64,000 bases of DNA. Source: Microterricola gilva (GTDB lineage Bacteria > Actinomycetota > Actinomycetes > Actinomycetales > Microbacteriaceae). The position numbers and the translations under genes are program-made. How positions within the stretch are numbered: the first letter of the stretch is position 1; every line of letters begins with the position of its first letter. This document shows, one piece after another, positions 37,648-45,731 of this stretch. The notes beneath the pieces are model-generated. The model was given only the letters and a program-made list of their open reading frames with translations. It was not told where the DNA came from and did not search any database. The stretch is from positions 2,914,001-2,978,000 of the forward strand of contig NZ_SHLC01000001.1 in the NCBI RefSeq assembly GCF_004217495.1, written 5' to 3'.

Positions 37648-38584
37648 CCGGATGTGCGTTGACCGGATCTGCGCCGATCGGATCTGCATTGGCCGGATCT
37701 GCGCCGAGCCGCGCCACCCTGGCTCGCGCGTTCTGCTCGCTCGGCGAAACCGGGCCGAGCACGCGCCGACCCAGCACGAGGAACGCCCTCGTCATCGTGA
37801 TCGCGGGCCACCACGGCCGGCGCAGGCCGAGCAACGATCGGCTGCCGGCGTCGAGCGAAGCCACCGCACCCCCGAAGAGAATCGGGTACAGCCGCCCGGT
37901 CATGCCTGGCAGCCCCGGCCTGCGGAGGAACCGCACGGCCTCCGCCACCCGCGCGTCCGGCTTCGCATCGACCAGGAACCCCGCCATCTCGGCACGCAGT
38001 TCGGCGACGCTCTGCGGCGGTCGCCGCACACCCATGAGCCTGCCGGCCTGGGCCCACTCCCGCACATAGGCATCACCGTCGCCCGGGATCGGCCCACCCC
38101 AGATCAGATGGGCGCCGAGAAATGCCTCGGTGAATGCGTCATGCACCCAGCGCAGCAGCTCCTCGTCGTTCGCCGCGTACGGCCGCTCGACACCGCGGGC
38201 GTCGACATAGCTGCCGGTGACGTGCTCGTGCAGACGGGAGACGAACGCGGATGCCGCCGTGGCACTGCGTGTGTCGCCGAATGTCACGGTCGCGACCCAG
38301 CGCACGGTGCCGTCAAGCCGCGCGAGCGGGTCGTCGCGGTAGTGCGACCAGTCGTGCACGCCGGCCATCGCGCCGGGGTGCAGCGACTGCAGGAGCAGGG
38401 CCCGAATGCCGGCGACCAACGTCGTCAGCGAGCCGTTGACCGCCCACACCGCGCTGCCCGGGCCGAAGAAGCCGGCATCCTCGCCCTCGGCGAGCGCCCG
38501 CGTCCACGCCGGTGGCCGCCGCCGACCGCTTCGTCCCGGCCGCCAGCGCACAGCCGCGCCATCGGCTCGCTTCTCGCCGTCCAT
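37604..38584 (-). CDS. Oxygenase MpaB-family (DUF2236) protein
   Basis: A 326-residue protein with the DUF2236/MpaB pattern: GSAVWAVNGSLTTLVAGIRALLLQSLHPGAMAGVHDWSHY, RWVATVTFGDTRSA and a heme-region histidine in RLHEHVTGSY. Family members include the fungal MpaB' oxygenase and rubber oxygenase RoxA/Lcp-type heme proteins, so a b-type-heme oxygenase role is plausible. The C-terminal 30 residues are repeat-derived (ADPANADPIGADPVNAHPVNAD) and probably disordered. Confidence 0.82.
   Translation of the reverse strand: MDGEKRADGAAVRWRPGRSGRRRPPAWTRALAEGEDAGFFGPGSAVWAVNGSLTTLVAGIRALLLQSLHPGAMAGVHDWSHYRDDPLARLDGTVRWVATVTFGDTRSATAASAFVSRLHEHVTGSYVDARGVERPYAANDEELLRWVHDAFTEAFLGAHLIWGGPIPGDGDAYVREWAQAGRLMGVRRPPQSVAELRAEMAGFLVDAKPDARVAEAVRFLRRPGLPGMTGRLYPILFGGAVASLDAGSRSLLGLRRPWWPAITMTRAFLVLGRRVLGPVSPSEQNARARVARLGADPANADPIGADPVNAHPVNADRAASAREENR
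37641..37700. repeat. Degenerate 15-bp tandem repeat over two overlapping gene ends
   Basis: Four tandem copies of a unit like GCGTTGACCGGATCT occur (37641-37655, 37656-37670, 37671-37685, 37686-37700). The first copy contains the acetyltransferase stop codon. On the opposite strand the array encodes ADPxNADPxGADPVNAHPVNA near the C-terminus of the MpaB-like protein. Confidence 0.85.
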
Positions 38585-38635
38585 GGCACGACGCTACGCC
38601 TGAATGCGGCGGCCGGGGAGAGTAATCGGCGCGGT

Positions 38636-39649
38636 CTACTGCACCGACCAGCCGCCGTCGGACGGCAACGTCGCGCCGTTGATGTTCACTCCGTCATCGC
38701 TGAGCAGGAAGGTGATCGACGCGGCGAGCTGCTCGGCGGTCGCCAGCGAGGGGATCGCCGACTGGAACGGCTGCAGGCGTGCCTGGCCGGCCTCAGAAAC
38801 GTGCGGGGGGAACGGGATGCCGGTGGCGACCCCACCCGGCGCGACCGCGTTCACGCGGATGCCGTGCGGGCCGTACATGAAGGCGGCGCTGCGGGTGAGG
38901 CCGATGACCGCGTGCTTGGAAGCGGTGTACGCGTTGCCGGAGGCATTGCCGCGCAGTCCGGCCTCGCTGGAGACGTTCACCACGGAACCGGCTCCTGCTG
39001 CCATCATCGCGGGGAGCACACCGCGCGTGAGCTTGAAGGTGCCGGTCACGTTGACCCCGATCACGCGGTCCCACATCGCGTCGCTCGTCTCGTGCAGCGG
39101 CGAGAAGTCGTCGTTGATGCCGGCCACATTGGCGAGGCCGTCGATGCGCTCGCCGGCAGCGGCGATGATCGCGTCGACCGACTCCTGCTTCGTGATGTCG
39201 CCTGCGACGGTCACGATCTCGGCGCCGGGGATCGACGCGGCGAACTCGGCGAGCTTCTCGGCCGAGATGTCGACGGCCACGACGCGGCCGCCTTCCCGTG
39301 CGATGCGGCTCGCGGTGGCCCGGCCGATGCCGGAGGCCGCCCCGGTGACGACGACGGTCTTGCCGGAGAAGCGCCCCGAGGTGACCTTCTCCTGCCATCC
39401 GGTGGCCTCGGTCTCCGGAATCACTCCGCCGTTGACCGACTTCACCAGATCGTCGATGACCGACTGCGGCATCTGCCCCTGGCTGAGCGCCACGAGCTGC
39501 TGCAGCGGCAGGCCGAGGACCGGGGCGAGCGACTCCTCGCTGGCACCGGATGCCGCGAGCAGACCCTTCACCGCCGGGCCACCCGCGGGGTGGGCGAGCC
39601 ATTCGCCGATGGTGCTGTTGCCGGTGAGCGGCTTCGGATCCGTTGCCAT
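38636..39649 (-). CDS. Short-chain dehydrogenase/reductase with helical N-terminal extension
   Basis: A 337-residue SDR oxidoreductase. The cofactor motif TGAASGIG is at 102-109, an NAG-type motif (NVAGIND) near 174, and the active-site YTASK at 241-245. Residues 1-95 form an additional helical domain (TIGEWLAHPAGGPAVKGLL, LGLPLQQLVALSQGQMPQSV) that normal 250-residue SDRs lack. It resembles helical tails found in other actinobacterial enzymes. The substrate is unknown. It is divergent from a TetR gene with a multi-site operator. Confidence 0.87.
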   Translation of the reverse strand: MATDPKPLTGNSTIGEWLAHPAGGPAVKGLLAASGASEESLAPVLGLPLQQLVALSQGQMPQSVIDDLVKSVNGGVIPETEATGWQEKVTSGRFSGKTVVVTGAASGIGRATASRIAREGGRVVAVDISAEKLAEFAASIPGAEIVTVAGDITKQESVDAIIAAAGERIDGLANVAGINDDFSPLHETSDAMWDRVIGVNVTGTFKLTRGVLPAMMAAGAGSVVNVSSEAGLRGNASGNAYTASKHAVIGLTRSAAFMYGPHGIRVNAVAPGGVATGIPFPPHVSEAGQARLQPFQSAIPSLATAEQLAASITFLLSDDGVNINGATLPSDGGWSVQ

Positions 39650-39703
39650 CTGAGAGTCCTTTCGTCCCGCTCCGCCCATCGTGGCCGGAGCTCTGCCTCT
39701 GTG

Positions 39704-39782
39704 CCGCCAGAGTAACCGACTTCTGGCGGAAATCCGACAACTGTCGGCAAACTGGCAGCGGGACGCGCGAATCGCTGCCAGA
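39704..39782. promoter_or_regulatory. Four-half-site operator between SDR and TetR genes
   Basis: Two inverted repeats share the half-site (T/A)CTGGC(G/A)G: CCGCCAGA/TCTGGCGG (39704-39729, 10-bp spacer) and CTGGCAGCG/CGCTGCCAG (39752-39781, 12-bp spacer). Between them lies CCGACA-AC-TGTCGG (39734-39747). The arrangement suggests cooperative TetR dimers. Confidence 0.7.
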
Positions 39783-39790
39783 CTTGGGGC

Positions 39791-40348
39791 ATGGACACCC
39801 GAGTCGAGCGCACACGCAGCAGCCTGCAGCAGGCGCTGCTTGAGCTCGCCCGCGAGCGGGCGCTCGACGAGATCACGGTCGGCGACATCGCCGCCCGGGC
39901 CGGGGTGAACCGCAGCAGCTTCTACCAGCACTACTCCGACAAGGAGACCCTGCTGGCTGACGCGCTCGATGCCGCCGAGCTGCAGGCTGGCGCCCGTGTT
40001 CCCAGCTTCGACGGCGGTCTCCCCGTGCACGCCCCAGCCGACTTCGTGGCCTACCTGGCGCACTTCGAGACGAATGCGGAGCTCTACCGGATCGTGCTCG
40101 GCGAGCGTGGCTCCTCCGTCGCATCCGCCAGGCTCCGCGCACGGTTCGCGAGCGCCGCCAGCGCCGGCGTGCTCGAATCCGGGTCACGAGCCTTCGAGGG
40201 CGTTCCCCTCGACGTCGTGGGTGCTGGCATCGCCGGGTCCGTACTCGCCGTGATCGAGACGTGGCTGTCCAGGGAACCCCGCCCAGCGGTCGAGACCGCG
40301 GCCGAGTGGGTGTGGCGCGTGCTCGTCGGCCCCGGCCAGCTGGACTGA
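39791..40348 (+). CDS. TetR-family regulator
   Basis: A 185-residue repressor. The helix-turn-helix ITVGDIAARAGVNRSSFYQHYSDKETLLADAL (about 28-59) is canonical, and the C-terminal domain is of the TetR_C_33/AcrR type (AYLAHFETNAELYRIVLGERGS). GGGG precedes the ATG. The divergent SDR and the repeated half-sites make it the SDR regulator by inference. Confidence 0.88.
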   Translation: MDTRVERTRSSLQQALLELARERALDEITVGDIAARAGVNRSSFYQHYSDKETLLADALDAAELQAGARVPSFDGGLPVHAPADFVAYLAHFETNAELYRIVLGERGSSVASARLRARFASAASAGVLESGSRAFEGVPLDVVGAGIAGSVLAVIETWLSREPRPAVETAAEWVWRVLVGPGQLD

Positions 40349-40358
40349 ATCAGCCGCT

Positions 40359-40637
40359 TCACTCCGCGAATCGGTGCTCACCGTCGAAGTCGTTCACCAG
40401 CGACCCCGTGATGCCTCGCCAGTCCGAGCCGAAGTGGGAGAAGGTCGGGTGACCGACGAGGTAGCCGTTGTAGACGGGGTCGTGGTCGGCACCGTGCCGC
40501 GTGATCACCTCGATCCACCCGTAGTGGGTGCCTGCGGCATCCGTGATCTGCCAGTTCCCAGACTCGTCCTTGTCGAGCGTGAACTCGCGGCCCCTGTGCT
40601 CGAGTTTCTCGTGCTTGCCCGGCTTCGCGTACGGCAT
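40359..40637 (-). CDS. Conserved hypothetical protein
   Basis: A 92-residue soluble protein with no recognised domain. It has a basic N-terminus (YAKPGKHEKLEHRGREFTLDKDE) and an aromatic middle (WQITDAAGTHYGWIEVITRHGAD, NGYLVGHPTFSHFGSDWRGI). Histidines are frequent (about seven). A GGGG ribosome binding site precedes the ATG. It sits between a TetR gene and ectB in its own orientation. Codon use looks native. Confidence 0.6.
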   Translation of the reverse strand: MPYAKPGKHEKLEHRGREFTLDKDESGNWQITDAAGTHYGWIEVITRHGADHDPVYNGYLVGHPTFSHFGSDWRGITGSLVNDFDGEHRFAE

Positions 40638-40827
40638 GGCCTGCCCCTTTCTCGGCGGTCCAACGTGATTCCCCCAGCCTGCGCCAGCTTTGAGGCGCGC
40701 GCAATCACTTCTCTGCCCACGCCTCGCGCCACACCGGAAGCACAGCCTCGACTCGTTAGGCTTATCGGGCAGACCAGCAATGAGCACGATAAGACCGGCG
40801 ACCAACCGATCCACAGGAAGTGAAGCT

Positions 40828-42093
40828 ATGAGCGACCTCGACATTTTCGACCGCATCGAATCAGAGGTGCGCGGGTACATCCGCTCCTTCCCCGTGGTCT
40901 TCGACTCGGCGAGCGGCTCGGTGCTCAGCACCGAGGACGGGCGCGAGTACCTCGACTTCTTCGCCGGCGCCGGCGTGCTCAACTACGGTCACAACAACCC
41001 GATCTTCACGCAGGCCCTCATCGAGTACCTGCAGCGCGACGGCATCATCCACGGCCTCGACATGGCCACGAGCGCCAAGAAGGCGTTCCTCGAGGCCTTC
41101 GAGGCCCGCATCCTCGCGCCCCGCGGGCTCGACTACAAGATCCAGTTCACCGGCCCGACCGGCGCCAACGCCGTCGAGGCCGCGCTCAAGGTGGCCCGCC
41201 AGGCAACCGGCCGCAGCAACGTCGTCGCCTTCACCAACGGCTTCCACGGCCTGAGCATGGGCGCGCTCGCGGCGACCGGCAACAAGAAGTACCGGGACGC
41301 CGCAGGCACCTCGCTCGACAACGTGACCCGCCTGCCGTACGACGGCTACCTCGGCGCCGACATCGACACGCTCGACCTGTTCGAGAAGATGCTCGATGAC
41401 ACCGGCAGCGGTCTGGACCTGCCAGCAGCCGTCATCGTCGAAGCCGTGCAGGGCGAGGGCGGCATCAACGTGGCGAGCGCCGCGTGGCTGCAGCGCCTCC
41501 GCGCGATCACGCACGAGCGCGGCATCCTGCTCATCGTCGACGACATCCAGGCCGGAACCGGCCGCACCGGTGCCTTCTTCAGCTTCGAGGATGCCGGCAT
41601 CGTTCCCGACATCGTCACGGTGTCGAAGTCGATCTCGGCGTCCGGCCTGCCCATGTCGCTCGTGCTGATGCGCCGCGAGGTCGATGTCTGGCAGCCGGGT
41701 GCACACACCGGAACGTTCCGCGGCAACAACCTCGCATTCATCACCGCGCGGGCCGCGCTCGACGCCTACTGGGCCGACTCGGTGTTCACCGATGAGGTCA
41801 CCCGCAAATCGGAGCTGCTGCGTGGCGAGCTGGTGGCCATCGCCGCCGAGAACCCCGAGATCGCCTTCGAGGTGCGCGGCCGCGGCCTCATGTACGGCAT
41901 CGCCTCGACGTCACACCCCGAGCTCGCCGGCGCGGTCTCTGCCGCGGCCTTCGAGCGCGGACTCGTGATCGAGACCTCCGGCGCCCGCGACGAGGTGCTC
42001 AAGTTCCTGCCGGCCCTCACCATCAGCGATGACGAGCTGCTGCGCGGCCTGGCCATCGTGCGCGAGAGCCTCGCGGCGGTGCGCGCCCGCTAG
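40828..42093 (+). CDS. ectB: Diaminobutyrate--2-oxoglutarate aminotransferase
   Basis: A 421-residue class III aminotransferase matching EctB over its whole length. PLP residues are visible: D238 (LLIVDDIQAGTGRTG) and Schiff-base K267 (VSKSIS), with GPTGANAVEAALK binding phosphate. EctB makes L-2,4-diaminobutyrate for ectoine or for other diaminobutyrate products. ACAGGAAG precedes the ATG. There is no ectA or ectC on either side, which is unusual, so it may serve another pathway. Its stop overlaps the convergent TetR stop by 4 nt. Confidence 0.88.
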   Translation: MSDLDIFDRIESEVRGYIRSFPVVFDSASGSVLSTEDGREYLDFFAGAGVLNYGHNNPIFTQALIEYLQRDGIIHGLDMATSAKKAFLEAFEARILAPRGLDYKIQFTGPTGANAVEAALKVARQATGRSNVVAFTNGFHGLSMGALAATGNKKYRDAAGTSLDNVTRLPYDGYLGADIDTLDLFEKMLDDTGSGLDLPAAVIVEAVQGEGGINVASAAWLQRLRAITHERGILLIVDDIQAGTGRTGAFFSFEDAGIVPDIVTVSKSISASGLPMSLVLMRREVDVWQPGAHTGTFRGNNLAFITARAALDAYWADSVFTDEVTRKSELLRGELVAIAAENPEIAFEVRGRGLMYGIASTSHPELAGAVSAAAFERGLVIETSGARDEVLKFLPALTISDDELLRGLAIVRESLAAVRAR

Positions 42094-42737
42094 CCGCGGT
42101 GCAGCACCGCGCCGAGTTCGGCGATCGCGGTGTGGAAGCTCTGCTCCGAGATCTGCAGCTCGCCGTCGGCGTTGGCCCACTCCTCGATCAGCACCTCGGC
42201 GGCGGTGCCTGCGATGCCGACGAGCAGCAGGGCCTCGCGCTGCACGGCGATGTCCGGCAGCGCGCGCCCTTCCGGTCGCGCGCCCAGCCATTCGACGGTC
42301 AGCTCGAGCAGCGCGGTCCGCAGCTCGCCCAGCGTCGCGTGCTGCAGCCTGGCGGCATCCGGCTGCTCACTCACGAGGCGCCGACGGCCGGCGGCAACGG
42401 GTGCGTTGACCCCGTTGTGCCCGATCGATGCGACCGTGATGCGCAGCAGGCCGAGCGGGACGTTGCCGTCGGCATCGTCCAGCAGGGCGAACGCGAGCTC
42501 GCGGGGCACCAGCGCGATCGGGCGGCCCATGATCGCCGCATCACGGTTGGGCATGTAGTTGAAGAAGGTGCTGCGTGAGATCTTTGCAAGCTCGCAGATC
42601 TCGGCGACCGTGACCTCAGCGAGGCCCTTCTCGAGCGCGAGTTCGACCGCCGCAAGTTCGATCGCGTTCTCCGTCGCTCGACGCTTGCGCTCCCTGAGCC
42701 CCTCGGGGCGTGCGGCGGGAGGTCGTTGCATTGACAT
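42090..42737 (-). CDS. TetR-family regulator
   Basis: A 215-residue regulator with a clear helix-turn-helix (VTVAEICELAKISRSTFFNYMPNRDAAIMG, about 43-72) after a basic N-terminus (RPEGLRERKRRATENAIELA). FFNYMPNRD is typical of the AcrR subfamily with a phenylalanine recognition helix. The C-terminal ligand domain is unremarkable. ATGs at 42737 and 42731 are both possible. An inverted repeat TGAC-N5-GTCA lies 54 bp upstream of the start. Its target is unknown. ectB is convergent, not divergent. Confidence 0.85.
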   Translation of the reverse strand: MSMQRPPAARPEGLRERKRRATENAIELAAVELALEKGLAEVTVAEICELAKISRSTFFNYMPNRDAAIMGRPIALVPRELAFALLDDADGNVPLGLLRITVASIGHNGVNAPVAAGRRRLVSEQPDAARLQHATLGELRTALLELTVEWLGARPEGRALPDIAVQREALLLVGIAGTAAEVLIEEWANADGELQISEQSFHTAIAELGAVLHRG

Positions 42738-42800
42738 AGCTTCATCTTCTCAGCATCCGCGGCGCCCGTCACGACGGCGGGCCGTAAAGATGACGCAAAG

Positions 42801-43316
42801 TCAATTTTGGGGCGTGTGCTCGGGACGGTCGGCGGCACGCACCCGCACCGGCACGAGGACCCAGACCGCGATCAACACGATGGCGATCACCACGGCCGCC
42901 GCGATCCCCCAGAAACGGCCGAGCACGAAGTCGAAGATGAGCATTCCGATCCCGACGACGGTGACGGCGACGCCGATGAGCGTCAGCTGGGCGAAGCGGT
43001 CCGCGTGGGCCAGGACCTTGTCCTTCGCCCTCCTCCTGAAGAGGTAGCGGTGCAGGCTCACGGGTGCGAGACCGGCGATCGTCGTCAGGATCGACGTGGC
43101 GACGAGCAGGAGGTACGTGGCAAGCTGGAACGTGTCCAGTTCCTCGAAGCGCGACTGGAACACTGCGGTCAGCAGGAAGCCGGTGATGATCTGCGTTCCG
43201 GTCTGCACGACCCGGAGCTCCTGGAGCAGCTCGTTCCAGTTTCGGTCGAGGCGTTCCTTCTCGCTCTCCCCCGCGCCTGCGGCATCCGCAGCCCTGGCCG
43301 CGGCCGACTCACTCAT
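42801..43316 (-). CDS. DUF6328-family membrane protein
   Basis: A 171-residue protein with four membrane helices (VQTGTQIITGFLLTAVFQ, LATYLLLVATSILTTIAGLAPVSLH, FAQLTLIGVAVTVVGIGMLIFDFVLG, AVVIAIVLIAVWVLVPVRV). The conserved first segment RLDRNWNELLQELRVVQTGTQIITGFLL marks the DUF6328 family, whose function is unknown. The N-terminus is Ala/Glu-rich and the gene is in the same direction as the ferritin-like pair upstream. Confidence 0.78.
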   Translation of the reverse strand: MSESAAARAADAAGAGESEKERLDRNWNELLQELRVVQTGTQIITGFLLTAVFQSRFEELDTFQLATYLLLVATSILTTIAGLAPVSLHRYLFRRRAKDKVLAHADRFAQLTLIGVAVTVVGIGMLIFDFVLGRFWGIAAAVVIAIVLIAVWVLVPVRVRAADRPEHTPQN

Positions 43317-43333
43317 CAGCGCTCCCCCATAGG

Positions 43334-43358
43334 CGAGCGCGCCGCTTCGCTGCGCTCG
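43334..43358. terminator. Possible hairpin between the mini-gene and DUF6328
   Basis: CGAGCGC (43334-43340) can pair with GCGCTCG (43352-43358) and the interior is also GC-rich. It lies 7-31 nt after the mini-gene stop, so it may attenuate rather than stop transcription into the DUF6328 gene. Confidence 0.4.
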
Positions 43359-43364
43359 TGCCGG

Positions 43365-43529
43365 CTACGCCGGCGGGTTGTCGGGGTCGACCGTCTCGAT
43401 CGTGTCCTGCTCGACCTCATTGTCGGCGTCGAGCTCATTGATCTCGGCCCCCTCACGCTCCTCGGCGTCACGTCTGCGTGTCTCGGACTGCTCGGCCGCC
43501 TCGCGCGGCCGTTCGCGCTCATCGCTCAC
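43365..43529 (-). CDS. Highly charged 54-residue mini-protein
   Basis: A GTG at 43529 with GAGGGAG upstream opens a 54-residue frame: a basic/acidic N-terminal helix (MSDERERPREAAEQSETRRR), an acidic middle (DAEEREGAEINELDADNEVE) and a PDNPPA end. Its start overlaps the DUF892 gene stop by 4 nt (GTGA), which strongly supports translation. No cysteine, membrane segment or known domain is present. It is probably disordered or helical and may partner with the ferritin-like protein. Confidence 0.6.
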   Translation of the reverse strand: MSDERERPREAAEQSETRRRDAEEREGAEINELDADNEVEQDTIETVDPDNPPA

Positions 43530-44059
43530 GATGCCGCTCCCTCACTCGATTCGGGGCTGCCGGCCGCCGTCCCCGGCATTCGGCTCCCGACTGTCCGCAG
43601 CACGGTCTTGAGCTCGCCGTGTGCGCGCCGCACATCCGCGAGCAGACTCTCGACCTTGACCCGTGCCATCGGGTGAACATCACCGGGCAAGGCGTCGTAG
43701 AGGATCGTGTACGCCGCCAGCCGGACGCCGTCGAGCATCATCGCGGATGCCACGGCCGCACCTTCGCGCAGCTCGGGCGCGCACTTGCCGAGGAACGCTG
43801 TCTCCGATCGCACCAGTGCGCTCGACGCCGGTGACGGATACTGCGCCGGCGCAAGGTCCAACATTTCGAACAGGCCGTTGAGTTCCTCGATCTGGTGGCG
43901 GGTCTGCGCCGCGCGATACTCAAAGAAGTCCTCGACCTCATCGGAGCGGGCGGAGTCGATCAGCAGCGGCAGAATTCCGAGCCAGTCGTGTTCCATCGTG
44001 AGCGTCGCGCCGAGCCGGTATCCGTACACGTCACGCTGGCTCTCGAAACGCTCAAACAT
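43526..44059 (-). CDS. DUF892 / YciE-type ferritin-like protein
   Basis: A 177-residue four-helix protein. Helix 1 contains ATLTMEHDWLGILPLLIDSA, helix 2 EVEDFFEYRAAQTRHQIEELNGLFEML and later helices VASAMMLDGVRLAAYTILYDAL. Glu/His pairs (MEHDW, HQIEEL) could form a di-iron site, as in YciE/YciF. Stress-linked iron handling is the likely role, but no enzyme activity is proven. The ATG at 44059 follows GGGGTGG by 6 nt. Confidence 0.72.
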   Translation of the reverse strand: MFERFESQRDVYGYRLGATLTMEHDWLGILPLLIDSARSDEVEDFFEYRAAQTRHQIEELNGLFEMLDLAPAQYPSPASSALVRSETAFLGKCAPELREGAAVASAMMLDGVRLAAYTILYDALPGDVHPMARVKVESLLADVRRAHGELKTVLRTVGSRMPGTAAGSPESSEGAAS

Positions 44060-44475
44060 GATCATCCACCCCGATCCCTCGCTCACCAGCCGAGCCACAG
44101 CGACCCGGCCGGTGCCTGGTCGCGCCGCAGAGTACGGGCGGCCCCTCCGATGGGACGCATGATTCGAGGGGGCCGCCGCACGGGAGCCGGCACCGAAATG
44201 CCCACCGGAAACCCGGCCACGCTTCCTCGCCTCGGAAATGGCGGCACCGAGGCGTGACAGCACGCTACAACGGTGTCCGGGCGGGAGCGAGGGGCTTGAC
44301 AGCCGAATATCTCCATGGGCGCACCGCCGTCCGCGCGAGCGAGATGCCGGTGCCGCTCGCCGACACAGCGCGGGTACCACAACCGCGCGCGGCGGTTCAA
44401 GCCCGTATCGGTCCGGCCCGCTCCGACCTACCGTGGGGTTGTCAGGCCGAGGAGTTGGGGCGGGTCGGGAGAGCG
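44060..44475. other. Long intergenic region without a recognised gene
   Basis: This 416-bp gap holds the promoters of the divergent DUF892 and SRPBCC-like genes. On the plus strand a TTGACA occurs at 44297-44302 (GCTTGACAGCC) with no good -10 at 17 bp. Short open frames here lack ribosome binding sites and codon bias. Nothing else is recognised. Confidence 0.5.
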
Positions 44476-44928
44476 ATGAAGAGCCGGGTGTCGACGACCA
44501 TCGACGTGGATGCCAGCATCGACAGCACCGTCGAATTCTGGCAGCGTGTCGGCGCGCCAGATGGAGCGAGCCCTCAGCCGGTATCCGCCCAGGCGACTCA
44601 GTGGACCGTGCTGGTCAACGGCGTGCCGAGCACTCGCGGGGCCGCCGCCGCAGCCGCCGAGCTCTCGCGAATGACCGATCTCTCGAACGTGGTTGGCGCC
44701 GCTCCGCGCGGCGAGGTGACATTCGAATCGCTCGGAGAACAGCGCACACGAATCGCGATCTCGGTGGAGTGGCAGCGCGAGGACACGGCCGAGAGCTACG
44801 TTCCCTTGATCCTGCTCGACGGGGTGCACGTGAACACGGACCTCAGGGACTTCAAGCGCCAGGTGGAGCGGGAGGTGCGGGGATCGCGAGAGTGGAGGGC
44901 GACCGTGGAAAGGTTTGAGGCTCTCTAG
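44476..44928 (+). CDS. SRPBCC-like (START-fold) protein
   Basis: A 150-residue protein whose pattern fits a polyketide-cyclase/START-like fold: an N-terminal strand (KSRVSTTIDVDASIDSTVEFWQRV), a central variable part, and SVEWQREDTAESYVPLILLDGVHVNTDLRDFKRQVE with a C-terminal helix ending REWRATVERFEAL. The usual ligand pocket motifs are not obvious, so the assignment is moderate. It is convergent with the first DUF7882-type gene, overlapping it by 4 nt. Confidence 0.6.
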   Translation: MKSRVSTTIDVDASIDSTVEFWQRVGAPDGASPQPVSAQATQWTVLVNGVPSTRGAAAAAAELSRMTDLSNVVGAAPRGEVTFESLGEQRTRIAISVEWQREDTAESYVPLILLDGVHVNTDLRDFKRQVEREVRGSREWRATVERFEAL

Positions 44929-45248
44929 GCGTGCTGACGCACGTACTCCTCGGCATCGTCCTCGTCGATCACGAGCATTCCGCCCTCGCCCATCGCCGAC
45001 AGTTCCATCGCCCGAATCCACACCCGGTTGATCTCCCCAGGCGCGGCGCTCCGGAAGCGGAACTGCAGCGGAATCGACGGCGAGATCCAGATCGCGATTC
45101 TGCCGGAGCCCTTCGCGCTCGGCACCGTCCACCCGAGGTAGAACGACTCCTTGCGACGCAGCTTGGCCCCGACCACGATCTTCACGTGGGAGAGCACCCG
45201 GTCATCGAAGTCGAACGGGGGCGAGACTGCATAGACGAGTTGCCCCAT
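44925..45248 (-). CDS. DUF7882-type mini-protein, copy 1
   Basis: A 107-residue beta-rich protein. The shared core is MGQLVYAV, FDFDDRVLSHVKIVVGAKLRRKESFYLGW, GSGRIAIWISPSIPLQFRF and INRVWIRAMELSA. Two paralogues lie within 2.5 kb. Such Microbacteriaceae proteins are often labelled as ATP-dependent DNA ligase in databases, but no nucleotidyltransferase motif (KxDG) is present, so that label looks carried over. GGGG lies 2 nt before the ATG. Confidence 0.72.
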   Translation of the reverse strand: MGQLVYAVSPPFDFDDRVLSHVKIVVGAKLRRKESFYLGWTVPSAKGSGRIAIWISPSIPLQFRFRSAAPGEINRVWIRAMELSAMGEGGMLVIDEDDAEEYVRQHA

Positions 45249-45383
45249 GACCCCAGCATGCGCTCGTGCTCCGCAGAAGACCAGCGCCTGCCGCAACGGG
45301 TGTGACAGTGCCGGGCGGAGCACGGGGCGCAGGCGACGTCAGCGCATCTTGCAAAGTCCATCCGGCTATCGCAAGCTGTGTGC

Positions 45384-45719
45384 ATGGGCGAACTGATCTA
45401 TGGCGCAGAGACGTCATACCCGATGGAGGACCGTACGCTCTCCCATGTGAAGGCTGCCATCGGCGGCAAGCTCAGACGCCAGGAATCGTTCTACCTCAGC
45501 TGGGTGGTGCCGGCCGCCAGCGGATCGGGGCGGGTGAGCCTGTGGCTGTCGCCGGCCATTCCGTTGCAGTTCCACTTCCTTGGCAACACCTCGCCGACGC
45601 TGAACCCCGTCTGGATTCGCGCGCTGGAACTCACCTCAGTGAGCGACCGCGGCATGATCGTGCTTCCGGAGGCAGAAGCGGAGGCGTATGTGCGCGAGCA
45701 CCCGAGCTCGCTCGGCTAG
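45384..45719 (+). CDS. DUF7882-type mini-protein, copy 2
   Basis: A 111-residue paralogue of the neighbouring genes: MGELIYGAE, DRTLSHVKAAIGGKLRRQESFYLSW, SGSGRVSLWLSPAIPLQFHF and LNPVWIRALELTS. A C-terminal acidic helix (EAEAEAYVREH) resembles copy 1 (DDAEEYVRQH). It is divergent from copy 1 with 135 bp between them. No function is known for the family. Confidence 0.72.
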   Translation: MGELIYGAETSYPMEDRTLSHVKAAIGGKLRRQESFYLSWVVPAASGSGRVSLWLSPAIPLQFHFLGNTSPTLNPVWIRALELTSVSDRGMIVLPEAEAEAYVREHPSSLG

Positions 45720-45731
45720 CGTCGGCACTGC

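Noticed and set aside
40828-42093. A complete ectoine operon
   Set aside because: Only ectB is present. The neighbours are a hypothetical gene and a TetR regulator.
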